Part shown: one piece after another, positions 1 through 6,833 of the stretch
Layout of the letters: every line of letters starts with the position of its first letter
Numbering within the stretch: position 1 is the first letter of the stretch
The notes under the pieces: generated by a model
What the model was told of the DNA's origin: nothing
Databases searched by the model: none
What the model saw: the letters and a program-made list of their open reading frames with translations, nothing else
Program-made: the position numbers and the translations under genes
Source of the DNA: JBCCFK01 sp965262315
Lineage (GTDB): Bacteria; Actinomycetota; Acidimicrobiia; Acidimicrobiales; UBA8592
DNA length: 19,874 nucleotides
Assembly: GCA_965262315.1 (NCBI GenBank)
Contig: CBDHFJ010000106.1
Span: 1-19,874, forward strand
Reading direction: 5' to 3'

Positions 1-215
1 CGGGACGCACCCACGCGCTCATCGGGGCCTTCACCCTGCCCTTCAACGCCACCGGCCAGCCGGCGATCTCGCTCCCGCTCGCGCAGACGTCAGCCGGGCT
101 GCCCGTCGGGGTGCAGCTGGTCGCCGGCATGGGCCGGGAGGATCTCCTGCTCCGTCTCGCTGCGCAGTTCGAGGCGGCGATGCCGTGGGCGGACCGCCGT
201 CCGTCGTTGACCTGA
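1..215 (+). CDS. Amidase-signature family enzyme, C-terminal fragment (5' end outside window)
   Basis: The frame that starts at base 3 is open to TGA at 213-215 and gives the last 70 residues of a larger protein. It reads PFNATGQPAISLPLA, then GLPVGVQLVA, then a short helix ending in a PW pair. This is the usual C-terminal block of amidase-signature enzymes (GatA, fatty-acid amide hydrolase and aryl-acylamidase relatives), in which a small-molecule amide or ester is hydrolysed by a Ser-cisSer-Lys triad. The triad lies upstream of the window, so activity and substrate cannot be judged. The PxGLPVGVQ block is very characteristic, so the family call is firm. GatA itself is less likely than a stand-alone amidase because no gatB or gatC follows. 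Confidence 0.85.
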   Translation, partial: GRTHALIGAFTLPFNATGQPAISLPLAQTSAGLPVGVQLVAGMGREDLLLRLAAQFEAAMPWADRRPSLT

Positions 216-285
216 GCGACCGGCAGGCGAGCACCAGGGCTATGGTGACCGCGCCACGCGAAGCCGCCGAATCCGGAAAGGGCAC

Positions 286-754
286 ATGATGACCGATCGA
301 CCGTTCAAGGTGCTCGGACTCCAGCAGATCGCGATCGGAGGCCTCGATCTCGGCGCGCTCCGAGGTCTGTGGGTCGACACCCTTGGCGTCGACGAAGGTC
401 GGCGACTACACCAGCGAGTCCGAGAACGTGAGCGAGGACATCCTCCGGCTGGGTGAGGGACCCCACGCCGTCGAGATCGATCTGATGCAGCCGCTCGACC
501 CCGAGGCCCGCCCGAAGGTGCACGATCCGTCGCTCAACCACATCGGGCTGTGGGTGGACGACCTGCCGGCGGCGGTCGACTGGCTGACCGAACAGGGCAT
601 GCGGTTCACCCCCGGCGGCATCCGACCCGGCGCCGCGGGCCACGACATCGTCTTCGTGCACCCCAAGGGCAACGACGAGTTCCCATTGTCGGGCGAGGGC
701 GTCCTCATCGAGCTCGTCCAGGCCCCCGCGGACGTCGTCGCTGCGCTGAGCTAG
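286..754 (+). pseudogene. VOC-superfamily (glyoxalase/bleomycin-resistance-like) protein, apparent one-base frameshift
   Basis: Two frames together make one VOC protein. The frame from ATG 286 (or ATG 289, six bases after AAAGGG at 277-282) gives FKVLGLQQIAIGG and then LWVDTLGV, and is open only to TGA at 454-456. The frame one base over picks up TKVGDY near base 392 and continues through ENVSEDIL, IDLMQPLDPEARP, LNHIGLWVDDLPAAVDWL and VLIELVQAP to TAG at 752-754. Dropping one base around 385-393 (for example G391) gives VDTLGVTKVGDY and a continuous protein of about 155 residues, the usual length for this one- or two-module family. VOC proteins are metal-dependent lyases, isomerases or dioxygenases; the substrate is unknown. 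A TTG at 383 could start a 123-residue product lacking the first beta-alpha unit. Either the gene is dead or the base is an error. A TATGGT at 241-246 is a possible -10. Confidence 0.8.
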
Positions 755-854
755 CGGGTTACGGCAGTCCACCAGCGCCGGGCTCGAGCGACATCGGCAT
801 CGTCGGGCGCTCGAATGGCATGATCTGCCGGCCGACGACCGAGAGAGCCATCCG

Positions 855-1271
855 ATGCCTGCGTTCCAGCCGACCGCCGACCAGTTCCGCGCCTTTCGTG
901 ACGACCCCCACGACGGGCCGATCACGCAGGTGAACCTGCTCAAGTTCCGGGTGAAGTCCGAGTACGGACCCGACGAGCCCGAACACGGCGTGGAGGAAGC
1001 GGGATCGGTCGCGTACCGCCGCTATGTCGACGCCTTCGCGGTGGCTGCCGACGAGGTCGGCGCCACCTGCCTGCTCTACGGCGAGGCCGAGCGCTACTTC
1101 ATCGGCAACGGCGACTGGGATGCCGTCCTGGTGATGCACTTTCCGAACCGCGCCGCGTTCATCCAGACGTTGAACCATCCCGACTACCACGACATGCATC
1201 GCCACCGCGACGCCGGTCTGCTCTGTCAGGACCTGGTGACGACCCGCCCCGCGGTCGCCGCGGTCGGGTGA
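855..1271 (+). CDS. DUF1330-type dimeric alpha/beta-barrel protein
   Basis: A 138-residue protein with the pattern of the DUF1330 / dimeric alpha-beta barrel fold: an N-terminal strand with QVNLLKFR, a central helix with YRRYVDAFA, an LLYGEAE strand, then WDAVLVMHFPNRAAFIQTLNHPDY, where the W/Y and FPxxxAF residues are the usual hallmarks. These proteins are small, cytosolic and usually of unknown function; relatives in the fold are monooxygenases and isomerases. ATG 855 is preceded by GAGAGAG at 841-847 with seven bases between, a reasonable Shine-Dalgarno, so the start is well supported. The stop lies only three bases from the stop of the opposing SDR gene, so the two genes converge with no room for a separate terminator. 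No catalytic residues can be assigned. Confidence 0.8.
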   Translation: MPAFQPTADQFRAFRDDPHDGPITQVNLLKFRVKSEYGPDEPEHGVEEAGSVAYRRYVDAFAVAADEVGATCLLYGEAERYFIGNGDWDAVLVMHFPNRAAFIQTLNHPDYHDMHRHRDAGLLCQDLVTTRPAVAAVG

Positions 1272-1274
1272 ACC

Positions 1275-2075
1275 TCAGGTCCAGGCGGAGCCACCGTCGC
1301 AGGTGATGGTCTCGCCGATGGTGAACTCGCCGGCACGAGAGCTGAGGTAGATCGCCAGGCCTGCGATGTCCTGGGGTGTGCCGACGCGGCCCGTGGGATT
1401 GCGGGAGGCCACGGCGTCCCAGTCGGTGTTCTCCACGTCGCCGCCGCCGCCGACGCCGGTGCTGAGCATCCACGTCGGGAACGGCCCCGGGGCGATCGCG
1501 TTCACCAGGACGTGGCGCGGGGCCAACTGCACGCCGAGCTGACGCGTGAGGGCGTGGATGGCGGCCTTCGACGGGCCATAGGAGAACGTCTCGAACACGG
1601 GCGGTCGCAGCCCGTCGATCGACCCGATGTTGACGATGCGCGACGGGGAGGCGGCGGTTCCCGCGGCCTCCAGCATCGGCAGGAGCTTCTGGATCAGGAA
1701 GAAGGGACCCTTGACATTGGTGTCCATCACCTTGTCCCAGCCCTTCTCCGGGAACTCCTCGAGCGGCGCGCCCCACGACACGCCGGCGTTGTTGATCAGG
1801 ACGTCCAAGCCGTCCTCGCGCTCCCCGAGCGCGCCGGCCAGCGCCTCCACACCGGGCAGGCCCGACAGGTCGGCCGGAAGCGAGTGGCACTCGCCGCCGA
1901 ACTCGATGCTGAGGCGCTCGGCGGTGGCGTCGCACGCCTCGGCCTTGCGGGAGCTGATGTAGACCTTGGCGCCGTTGGCGACGAAGCCGGCGGCGATCAT
2001 CTCGCCGATGCCACGGCTGCCGCCGGTGACCAGGACGCGCTTGCCGGCGACGGAGAACAGGTCGTCGAGCTTCAT
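1275..2075 (-). CDS. SDR-family NAD(P)-dependent oxidoreductase
   Basis: A classical short-chain dehydrogenase of 266 residues. It has the nucleotide-binding TGGSRGIG at 17-24, NNAG at 95-98, and the catalytic set Ser152, Tyr166 and Lys170 (SYGPSK). The C-terminal VGTPQDIAGLAIYLSS and CDGGSAWT segments are typical of the FabG-like branch that oxidises or reduces secondary alcohols and ketones in the cytosol. The reading frame runs further upstream without a stop, but ATG at 2075 places the Rossmann motif at the normal distance, and the upstream reading is low-complexity Arg/Pro. A TACCGT at 2106-2111 (minus strand) is a possible -10, giving a leader of about 24 nt with a G-rich stretch before the ATG. 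It sits 74 bp behind the P450 gene on the same strand, so it may be both co-transcribed and separately promoted. Substrate unknown. Confidence 0.92.
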   Translation of the reverse strand: MKLDDLFSVAGKRVLVTGGSRGIGEMIAAGFVANGAKVYISSRKAEACDATAERLSIEFGGECHSLPADLSGLPGVEALAGALGEREDGLDVLINNAGVSWGAPLEEFPEKGWDKVMDTNVKGPFFLIQKLLPMLEAAGTAASPSRIVNIGSIDGLRPPVFETFSYGPSKAAIHALTRQLGVQLAPRHVLVNAIAPGPFPTWMLSTGVGGGGDVENTDWDAVASRNPTGRVGTPQDIAGLAIYLSSRAGEFTIGETITCDGGSAWT

Positions 2076-2126
2076 GATGGAACCCCCATGTCGAGTGCGG
2101 TGGGCACGGTAGCGCCCGCGGCGGGC

Positions 2127-2143
2127 GGCGGGGACCACCCGCC
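2127..2143 (-). terminator. Possible weak hairpin between the P450 and SDR genes
   Basis: GGCGGG (2127-2132) pairs with CCCGCC (2138-2143) around a five-base loop, just after the P450 stop. No T-run follows, so if it acts at all it would be a partial terminator or an RNA-processing block. GC-rich hairpins arise easily by chance in this DNA. Confidence 0.2.
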
Positions 2144-2149
2144 ACGCCG

Positions 2150-3478
2150 CTACTTGCGCTTCACCTGCACCGGCAGGTGGGTGTAGCCCTTCACGAAGGA
2201 CGAGAAGGTGCGCTCGGGCTCGTCCTGGAGCTCGATCCTCTCGAATCGGGCCAGCGCTTCCTCCCACAGGATGCGGAGCTGGAGCTCGGCGAGCCGGCTG
2301 CCCATGCAGAAGTGGACGCCGTAGCCGAACGACAGGTGCCGGTCGGCGTTGTGGCGTTCGAGGTCGAGGTCGTCGGCGTTGTCGCCGAAGACGTCCTCGT
2401 CGCGGTTGGCCGACACGTACCACATGAGGACCTGGTCGTTCTTCTTGATCTCCTTGCCGCCCAGTTCGGTGTCGTGGTTGGCGGTGCGGCGCATGTACGA
2501 CAGCGGTGTCTGCCAGCGAATGACCTCGGGGACCAGATTGGCGATGAGGCCGGGATCGGCGATCAGCTTGTCGTACTGATCGGGGAACGTGTTCAGCGAG
2601 TAGACGCTCCCCGACATGGTGTTCCGGGTGGTGTCGTTGCCGCCGACGATCAGCAGGATGAGATTGCCGAGATGATCGGCCGCCGACATGTCCTTGGTGG
2701 CCTCACCGTGGGCCAGCATCGAGACCAGATCGTGGCCCGGGTTGGCGCGTCGCTCGACCCAGAGGTGCCCGAAGTACTCGACGCACTCGAGCAGCTCGGC
2801 CTGGCGCTGTTCGCGGGACTCGACGAGACCGCCGGGCTCGGGGATGGCGGTCACGATGTCGGACCAACGGGTGAGCTTGCGTCGATCCTCCAACGGGAAG
2901 TCGAACAGGGTCGCGAGCATGAGCGTGGTGAGCTCCACCGACACGGTGTCGACCCAGTCGAAGGTCTCGCCCTCGGGGAGCGAATCGAGCACCGACACCG
3001 TGCGCTCGCGGATGAGGCCGTCGAGGTTCTTGAGGCTGCTGGGCGCCGAGATGCCGCGTACCGTCTTGCGCTGCTCGGTCTGGTCGGGCGGATCCATGGC
3101 GATGAACGCGTTGAAGGTCGACGAGACCTCCTCGGGCAGGAGGGTGCCCACCTTCGGCGCCAGGGTGATGCCCTCGGCCGAGGAGAACGTCTTCCAGTCG
3201 CCGTCGACGGTGCGAACGTCGTCCCACTTGGTGACCGACCAGTAGCGGCCGGCAGACCCGAGCTCGTTGAAGTGCACCGGATCTTCGCGGCGGAGGCGCG
3301 CGAAGTGGTCCTGCCATCGGTTCTCGCGGAAGAGGTGCGCGTTGAACGGGTTGATCTCGCTGAGGCTGAGCTCGTCGGCCGCCGGGACCTCGCCCGCGAA
3401 CCGCGCCTGTTCGACTTCGGGGCTCCGGTACTCGCGCCTGGCGAGCCACTCGTCTCGTTCGGTCTGGAGGTCGGTCAT
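2150..3478 (-). CDS. Cytochrome P450
   Basis: A 442-residue soluble bacterial P450 of full length. The I-helix oxygen-activation motif GGNDTT is at 279-284, the K-helix ExxR (EVIR) at 318-321, and the haem loop FGYGVHFCMG at 384-393 with Cys391 as the iron ligand. No membrane anchor is present. It should hydroxylate a small hydrophobic substrate using electrons from a ferredoxin and reductase; neither redox partner is encoded in this window. The I-helix GGNDTTRN and haem loop GVHFCMG are shared with the actinobacterial group holding CYP124, CYP125 and CYP142 (sterol and methyl-branched lipid omega-hydroxylases), but family assignment needs alignment. ATG 3478 is preceded by AGAGGAG (3485-3491, minus) with a six-base spacer. 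TAAGCT at 3515-3520 (minus) is a plausible -10. SDR genes on both sides could oxidise the alcohol product. Confidence 0.96.
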   Translation of the reverse strand: MTDLQTERDEWLARREYRSPEVEQARFAGEVPAADELSLSEINPFNAHLFRENRWQDHFARLRREDPVHFNELGSAGRYWSVTKWDDVRTVDGDWKTFSSAEGITLAPKVGTLLPEEVSSTFNAFIAMDPPDQTEQRKTVRGISAPSSLKNLDGLIRERTVSVLDSLPEGETFDWVDTVSVELTTLMLATLFDFPLEDRRKLTRWSDIVTAIPEPGGLVESREQRQAELLECVEYFGHLWVERRANPGHDLVSMLAHGEATKDMSAADHLGNLILLIVGGNDTTRNTMSGSVYSLNTFPDQYDKLIADPGLIANLVPEVIRWQTPLSYMRRTANHDTELGGKEIKKNDQVLMWYVSANRDEDVFGDNADDLDLERHNADRHLSFGYGVHFCMGSRLAELQLRILWEEALARFERIELQDEPERTFSSFVKGYTHLPVQVKRK

Positions 3479-3584
3479 GGCCTGCTCCTCTCCCCCACTC
3501 AGGTCGGTCGCGCGAGCTTACGCCGTACATGCGAAGCCGGGGAGAGCAACCCGCAAGAGCAACCGGGGCGGACGGGCGCCACGC

Positions 3585-4625
3585 TCAGCCGGGCTGGTCG
3601 AGGGCCACGACCTCGGCTGTGGGGAGCGATGCCGGCTCTGCGTGCAGCCAGCGGAAGAAGACGACACCGGTCGAGTGGCCGCCGCTGTCGAGCCAGTTGC
3701 CGACGCCTGGGTCGCGTGCTGCGATCACGCACCGCACGGAGCCGTCGCTCTCGCACGTGACCTGCTGGTCGTTGAGGTTGGTCCGCCGCTGCGGGTAGCT
3801 CTGGAACCAGCGGTCGCAGAGCTGGATCGCCCAGTAGCGAGCCGGCGGTGGATCGACGTCGATGACGAGCGCCTCGTCGTCGGCGATGCGCCACCAGGCG
3901 AAGGAGTAGGTGACATCAGGGTTGGGCACCGCAGCCACGATCTCGTCTGCGGCGAGCCTGACGAACTCGTTCGGGTGCGCTCGCCGCTCGGGTGTCCAGA
4001 GCCGATTCAGCTGTGCGTTCCACCTGATGGTCTCGGCGGCATTCGTAATGCGGAGAGCCGCCATCTGCGGTGACGGCGCCGCAGCAGCAGCGCCCTGCGC
4101 CGGCTCGGGCGAGTCGATCTGCCACGTCCCGGCGGCTTGGGTCGCACGATCGTGAAAGTACTGCCGCACGATCACGCGGGCGGCCTCCGGGTGATCGACC
4201 TCGAACACGAACCTTCCGTCTGCGTCGACGAGCTCGTCGACGTCAACCGCGCCGAGGATCGTGCTGGCCCCAGCTGCACCGCCGGCGCCGTAGACGACGA
4301 TGCCCACGTACGCGGCGCCGCCGCGCTGGCCGGTGATCCGGTATCGACGGCCTGGGACGACCACGGCGACGTCGTAGTCGATGTCGGGTCCGGCGGCGCC
4401 GAGGTGGCGGACCGACTCCCGCATCGTGAGGAACGAAGGCCGGTCGAAGTCGAGCGGCACCGTCGACGTCTCGGCAACCGCCTGCACGATGCGCATGACG
4501 TACTGGGTGCCGTCGGTCAGTTCGGCCGGATTGAGGGGGTCGGGGTCTCCGGTGATGCAGGAGCCGGCGAAGGCGATGGCGTCGCCGACCGCGCCCCAGG
4601 GCTCGTCGACAAGCGGGCCGCTCAC
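3585..4625 (-). CDS. DUF1214-domain protein, coupled to an SDR
   Basis: A 346-residue protein starting at GTG 4625. That GTG overlaps the stop of the upstream SDR as GTGA (4-bp overlap), a standard sign of translational coupling and the reason for choosing this start over the much longer open frame. The C-terminal third matches DUF1214: YSFAWWRIADDEALVIDVDPP, WAIQLCDRWFQSYPQRRTN, then DPGVGNWLDSGGHSTGVVFFRW. The middle is a beta-rich region resembling what precedes DUF1214 in actinobacterial proteins. There is no signal peptide and no obvious catalytic motif, and the biochemical role of the domain is not established. Proteins with this domain often sit beside SDR, P450 and CoA-metabolism genes in actinobacteria, as here, so a part in lipid or steroid catabolism is a contextual inference only. 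Confidence 0.85.
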   Translation of the reverse strand: MSGPLVDEPWGAVGDAIAFAGSCITGDPDPLNPAELTDGTQYVMRIVQAVAETSTVPLDFDRPSFLTMRESVRHLGAAGPDIDYDVAVVVPGRRYRITGQRGGAAYVGIVVYGAGGAAGASTILGAVDVDELVDADGRFVFEVDHPEAARVIVRQYFHDRATQAAGTWQIDSPEPAQGAAAAAPSPQMAALRITNAAETIRWNAQLNRLWTPERRAHPNEFVRLAADEIVAAVPNPDVTYSFAWWRIADDEALVIDVDPPPARYWAIQLCDRWFQSYPQRRTNLNDQQVTCESDGSVRCVIAARDPGVGNWLDSGGHSTGVVFFRWLHAEPASLPTAEVVALDQPG

Positions 4626-5380
4626 ACCACCGGGCCGCCGGAGATGTCGATGATCTGCCCGGTGACCCAGGCGGCGGCCGGCGACGCGAAGTAGAGGGCG
4701 GCCATCCCGACGTCCATGGGCTCGCCCATCTTGCGCATCGGGATGTTCTTGGCGACCTTCGGGAGGTCGTCCTGGGTGAAGTTCATGGCCGTCATCATGA
4801 TGTCGGTCTCGATCCAGCCCGGGCAGATGCAGTTCACGCGAACCCGAGGGGCGAGCTCGAGTGCGAACGTCTTGGTGAGCGAGTTCACGGCGGCCTTGGC
4901 CGCCGCATAGTGCCCACTGCCCGGGACACCGCGGTGGGAGGCGCCCGACGAGATGTTGAGGATCGAGCCATCGTCCATGCGGTCGGCGGCGATGACCGAG
5001 GCCTGCCAGAGCGCGGTCACATTCAGATCGAAGCACAGATCCCAGCCGTCTCGACCCAGTTCGGTCAGCGGCGCCCGGTGCGGCGACCCGCCCGCGTTGT
5101 TGGCCCAGATCGACAACGAGCCGTACGTGTCGACGGCAGCGTCGGCGAGCGCCTCGAGCTGCGCGGTGTCGGTCACGTCGGTCTGCACCGCGATCGCCTG
5201 ACCGCCGGCGGCCACGATGTCAGCAGCGACCCGCTCGATGGGCTCGGTGCGCCGAGCGGCGACCACCACCTTTGCGCCCGCGCCGGCGTAGGCCTTGGCG
5301 ATGCCCTCGCCGATGCCGGTGCCGCCGCCGGTGACCACGGCCACCTGTCCAGTCAGATCGAATGATGCAGGAACGTCCAT
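4622..5380 (-). CDS. SDR-family oxidoreductase (FabG-like)
   Basis: A 252-residue classical SDR: TGGGTGIG at 17-24, NNAG at 94-97, Ser144/145, Tyr158 and Lys162 (YAAAK), and the CPGWIETDI segment after the active site. The C-terminus WVTGQIIDISGGPVV is typical. It should interconvert an alcohol and a ketone with NAD(P). Its stop overlaps the GTG of the DUF1214 gene, so both should come from one mRNA. ATG 5380 lies seven bases after TAGTGT (5388-5393, minus strand), which fits a leaderless transcript; no Shine-Dalgarno is present. It diverges from the RidA gene across only 42 bp. FabG of fatty-acid synthesis is less likely, since no ACP or KAS genes are near. Confidence 0.93.
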   Translation of the reverse strand: MDVPASFDLTGQVAVVTGGGTGIGEGIAKAYAGAGAKVVVAARRTEPIERVAADIVAAGGQAIAVQTDVTDTAQLEALADAAVDTYGSLSIWANNAGGSPHRAPLTELGRDGWDLCFDLNVTALWQASVIAADRMDDGSILNISSGASHRGVPGSGHYAAAKAAVNSLTKTFALELAPRVRVNCICPGWIETDIMMTAMNFTQDDLPKVAKNIPMRKMGEPMDVGMAALYFASPAAAWVTGQIIDISGGPVV

Positions 5381-5422
5381 GCGTCGGACACTACGCCAGG
5401 GCCGCTCGCCTAGCCTCCGACC
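5381..5422. promoter_or_regulatory. Compact divergent promoter with two leaderless starts
   Basis: On the plus strand TAGCCT (5411-5416) lies six bases before the RidA ATG at 5423. On the minus strand TAGTGT (5393 to 5388) lies seven bases before the SDR ATG at 5380. Both fit the actinobacterial TANNNT -10 placed so that transcription starts at or next to the start codon; neither gene has a Shine-Dalgarno. The two -10 boxes are 17 bp apart, so each occupies the -35 position of the other promoter. GTCGGA (5383-5388) and TCCGAC (5416-5421) form an inverted repeat spanning the gap. Confidence 0.55.
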
Positions 5423-5779
5423 ATGCCCATCTCACGCACCCACATCACCGAACGAGCAAGCAAGATCGTGACGCACAACGGCGTGGTGTATCTCTCCGGT
5501 CAGGTCGCCGAGGACCCTGCGGCCGACATCCAGGAGCAGACCCGCTCGACGCTGGAGCGGGTCGATGCCCTCCTGGCCGAAGCGGGCACGGACCGCGAGC
5601 GCCTGCTGGCCGCCACGATCTACCTGCGCGACATCGACAACCACTTCGCGCTCATGAACGAGGTGTGGAACGCCTGGGTGCCCGACGGCCACGCGCCGGC
5701 TCGCGCCTGTGTCGAGGCCCACATGGCCCGATCGGGCCTTCTCGTCGAGATCGTGGTCACGGCAGCCCTGCCGGACTGA
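5423..5779 (+). CDS. RidA-family (YjgF/YER057c) enamine/imine deaminase
   Basis: A 118-residue protein of the RidA fold: VVYLSGQVAEDP near 21-32, the helix TRSTLERVDALLAEAG, LLAATIYLRDID, FALMNEVWNAWV, and the signature APARACVEA at 91-99. Arg94 corresponds to the conserved arginine that binds the substrate carboxylate in RidA, followed by Glu109 in LLVEIVV. RidA enzymes hydrolyse reactive 2-aminoacrylate and related enamines released by PLP enzymes. The full N-terminal APAAIGPYSQ block of archetypal RidA is missing, so this is probably another Rid subgroup. The neighbouring convergent gene is a PLP-dependent threonine-aldolase-like lyase; their 3' ends overlap by 23 bp. Start by leaderless logic (TAGCCT six bases upstream). 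Confidence 0.92.
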   Translation: MPISRTHITERASKIVTHNGVVYLSGQVAEDPAADIQEQTRSTLERVDALLAEAGTDRERLLAATIYLRDIDNHFALMNEVWNAWVPDGHAPARACVEAHMARSGLLVEIVVTAALPD

Positions 5780-6833
5780 CGTCCTGGCGCCCCTCCTCGG
5801 CGGCCAGGGCCCGCTCGACGATCTCGAGCGCTCGCTGGACCTCGCCCTCGGTGGTCTGCCAACTGGTCACCAGCCGGATCGAGCCCGCGTCGCCGTAGAA
5901 CTGCATGCCGTCTTGCGCCATCGCGGCCGCGGCCGACGCTCCGACGTCGACGAACGCCATGTTGACGTCCGGTCGATTCAAGAAGCGCACGCCCATCTCC
6001 TCGAGACCCGCCGCCAACTCGGCCATCCGGGCGTTGGCGTGCGCTGCGAGCCGTAGCCACAGGCCGTCGGTGAGGTGAGCGATGATCTGCGCGGACTGGA
6101 ACCGCATCTTGGAGGTCACGTGGCCCGATCGTTTGGTCCGGTAGACCAACTCGTCGGCCACGGCGTCGTCGAAGACGACGATGGCCTCGGCGGACAACGC
6201 GCCGTTCTTCGTGCAACCGAGCGAGAGCGCATCCACCCCGGCTCGCCACGTCAGGTCCGCCGGGCTGCACCCGAGCGCTACCAGCGCATTGGCCACCCGC
6301 GCGCCGTCGAGATGGGTCCGCAGGCCGTGCTCGGCCGCGATCGATGCGAGCTCGGCGACGTCGGCGACGGGGTACACGGTTCCCATGTCGGTGGGTGACG
6401 TGAGCGACAACACCGCGGGCTGGGACTGGTGCGGGTCGCCCCAGCGCACACCCTCCAACGCCGCCGACAGCGCGTGGGGCTGGACGCGAAAGTCGGCACC
6501 ATCCACGCCACGGAGCACCGCGCCGCCACCGAGCATCGACGTCGCTCCCCCTTCGCTGTTGAGGATGTGTGCCGTGTGGTGACACAAGACAGCGCCCCAC
6601 GGAGGGCACATGGCGGTCAGCGCGAGGGCGTTGGCGGCCGTGCCGCTCGTCACCGGGAACACCCGCGCACCGTCGTGTTCGAAGACCGAGCGCACCAGGC
6701 CTTCGAGCTCCTCGGTCAGTGGATCGCCGCCATAGGCGAGGGCGGAGCCGGCGTTGGCGCGGGCCACGGCTTCGAGGATCTGCGGCGCCACCCCGGCAGC
6801 GTTGTCGCTTCGGAGCTCGATGTGGTCAGTCAT
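5757..6833 (-). CDS. Threonine-aldolase-like PLP-dependent lyase
   Basis: A 358-residue fold-type I PLP enzyme of the beta-eliminating lyase / L-threonine aldolase family. It shows LRSDN at 7-11 near the start, SGTAAN at 63-68 for phosphate binding, HLDGAR at 174-179 with Asp176 for the pyridine nitrogen, and SLGCTKNGAL at 204-213 where Lys209 is the Schiff-base lysine. Length and order match low-specificity threonine aldolases, which cleave beta-hydroxy-alpha-amino acids to glycine and an aldehyde in the cytosol. ATG 6833 overlaps the stop of the upstream dehydrogenase as ATGA, so the two are one operon and translationally coupled. The 3' end overlaps RidA by 23 bp on the other strand. Exact amino-acid substrate unknown; this family also includes phenylserine and other hydroxy-amino-acid aldolases. 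Confidence 0.92.
   Translation of the reverse strand: MTDHIELRSDNAAGVAPQILEAVARANAGSALAYGGDPLTEELEGLVRSVFEHDGARVFPVTSGTAANALALTAMCPPWGAVLCHHTAHILNSEGGATSMLGGGAVLRGVDGADFRVQPHALSAALEGVRWGDPHQSQPAVLSLTSPTDMGTVYPVADVAELASIAAEHGLRTHLDGARVANALVALGCSPADLTWRAGVDALSLGCTKNGALSAEAIVVFDDAVADELVYRTKRSGHVTSKMRFQSAQIIAHLTDGLWLRLAAHANARMAELAAGLEEMGVRFLNRPDVNMAFVDVGASAAAAMAQDGMQFYGDAGSIRLVTSWQTTEGEVQRALEIVERALAAEEGRQDVSPAGLP

Noticed and set aside
383..396. Programmed ribosomal frameshift in the VOC gene
   Set aside because: No slippery sequence, stop-codon trigger or downstream structure is evident at the shift, and this family is not known to use recoding.
3519..3527. Short palindrome TACGCCGTA upstream of the P450
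   Set aside because: Only four base pairs per arm; expected by chance in a region of this length, and it overlaps the likely -10 without other support.
2177..3760. Plus-strand open frame of 527 codons opposite the P450
   Set aside because: Antisense to an intact P450 with I-helix, ExxR and haem motifs; composition is biased and no domain is recognisable.
3585..5036. Long open frame joining the DUF1214 gene to a region inside the upstream SDR
   Set aside because: The first part is an out-of-frame reading of the SDR gene; the GTGA overlap at 4622-4625 gives a natural start.
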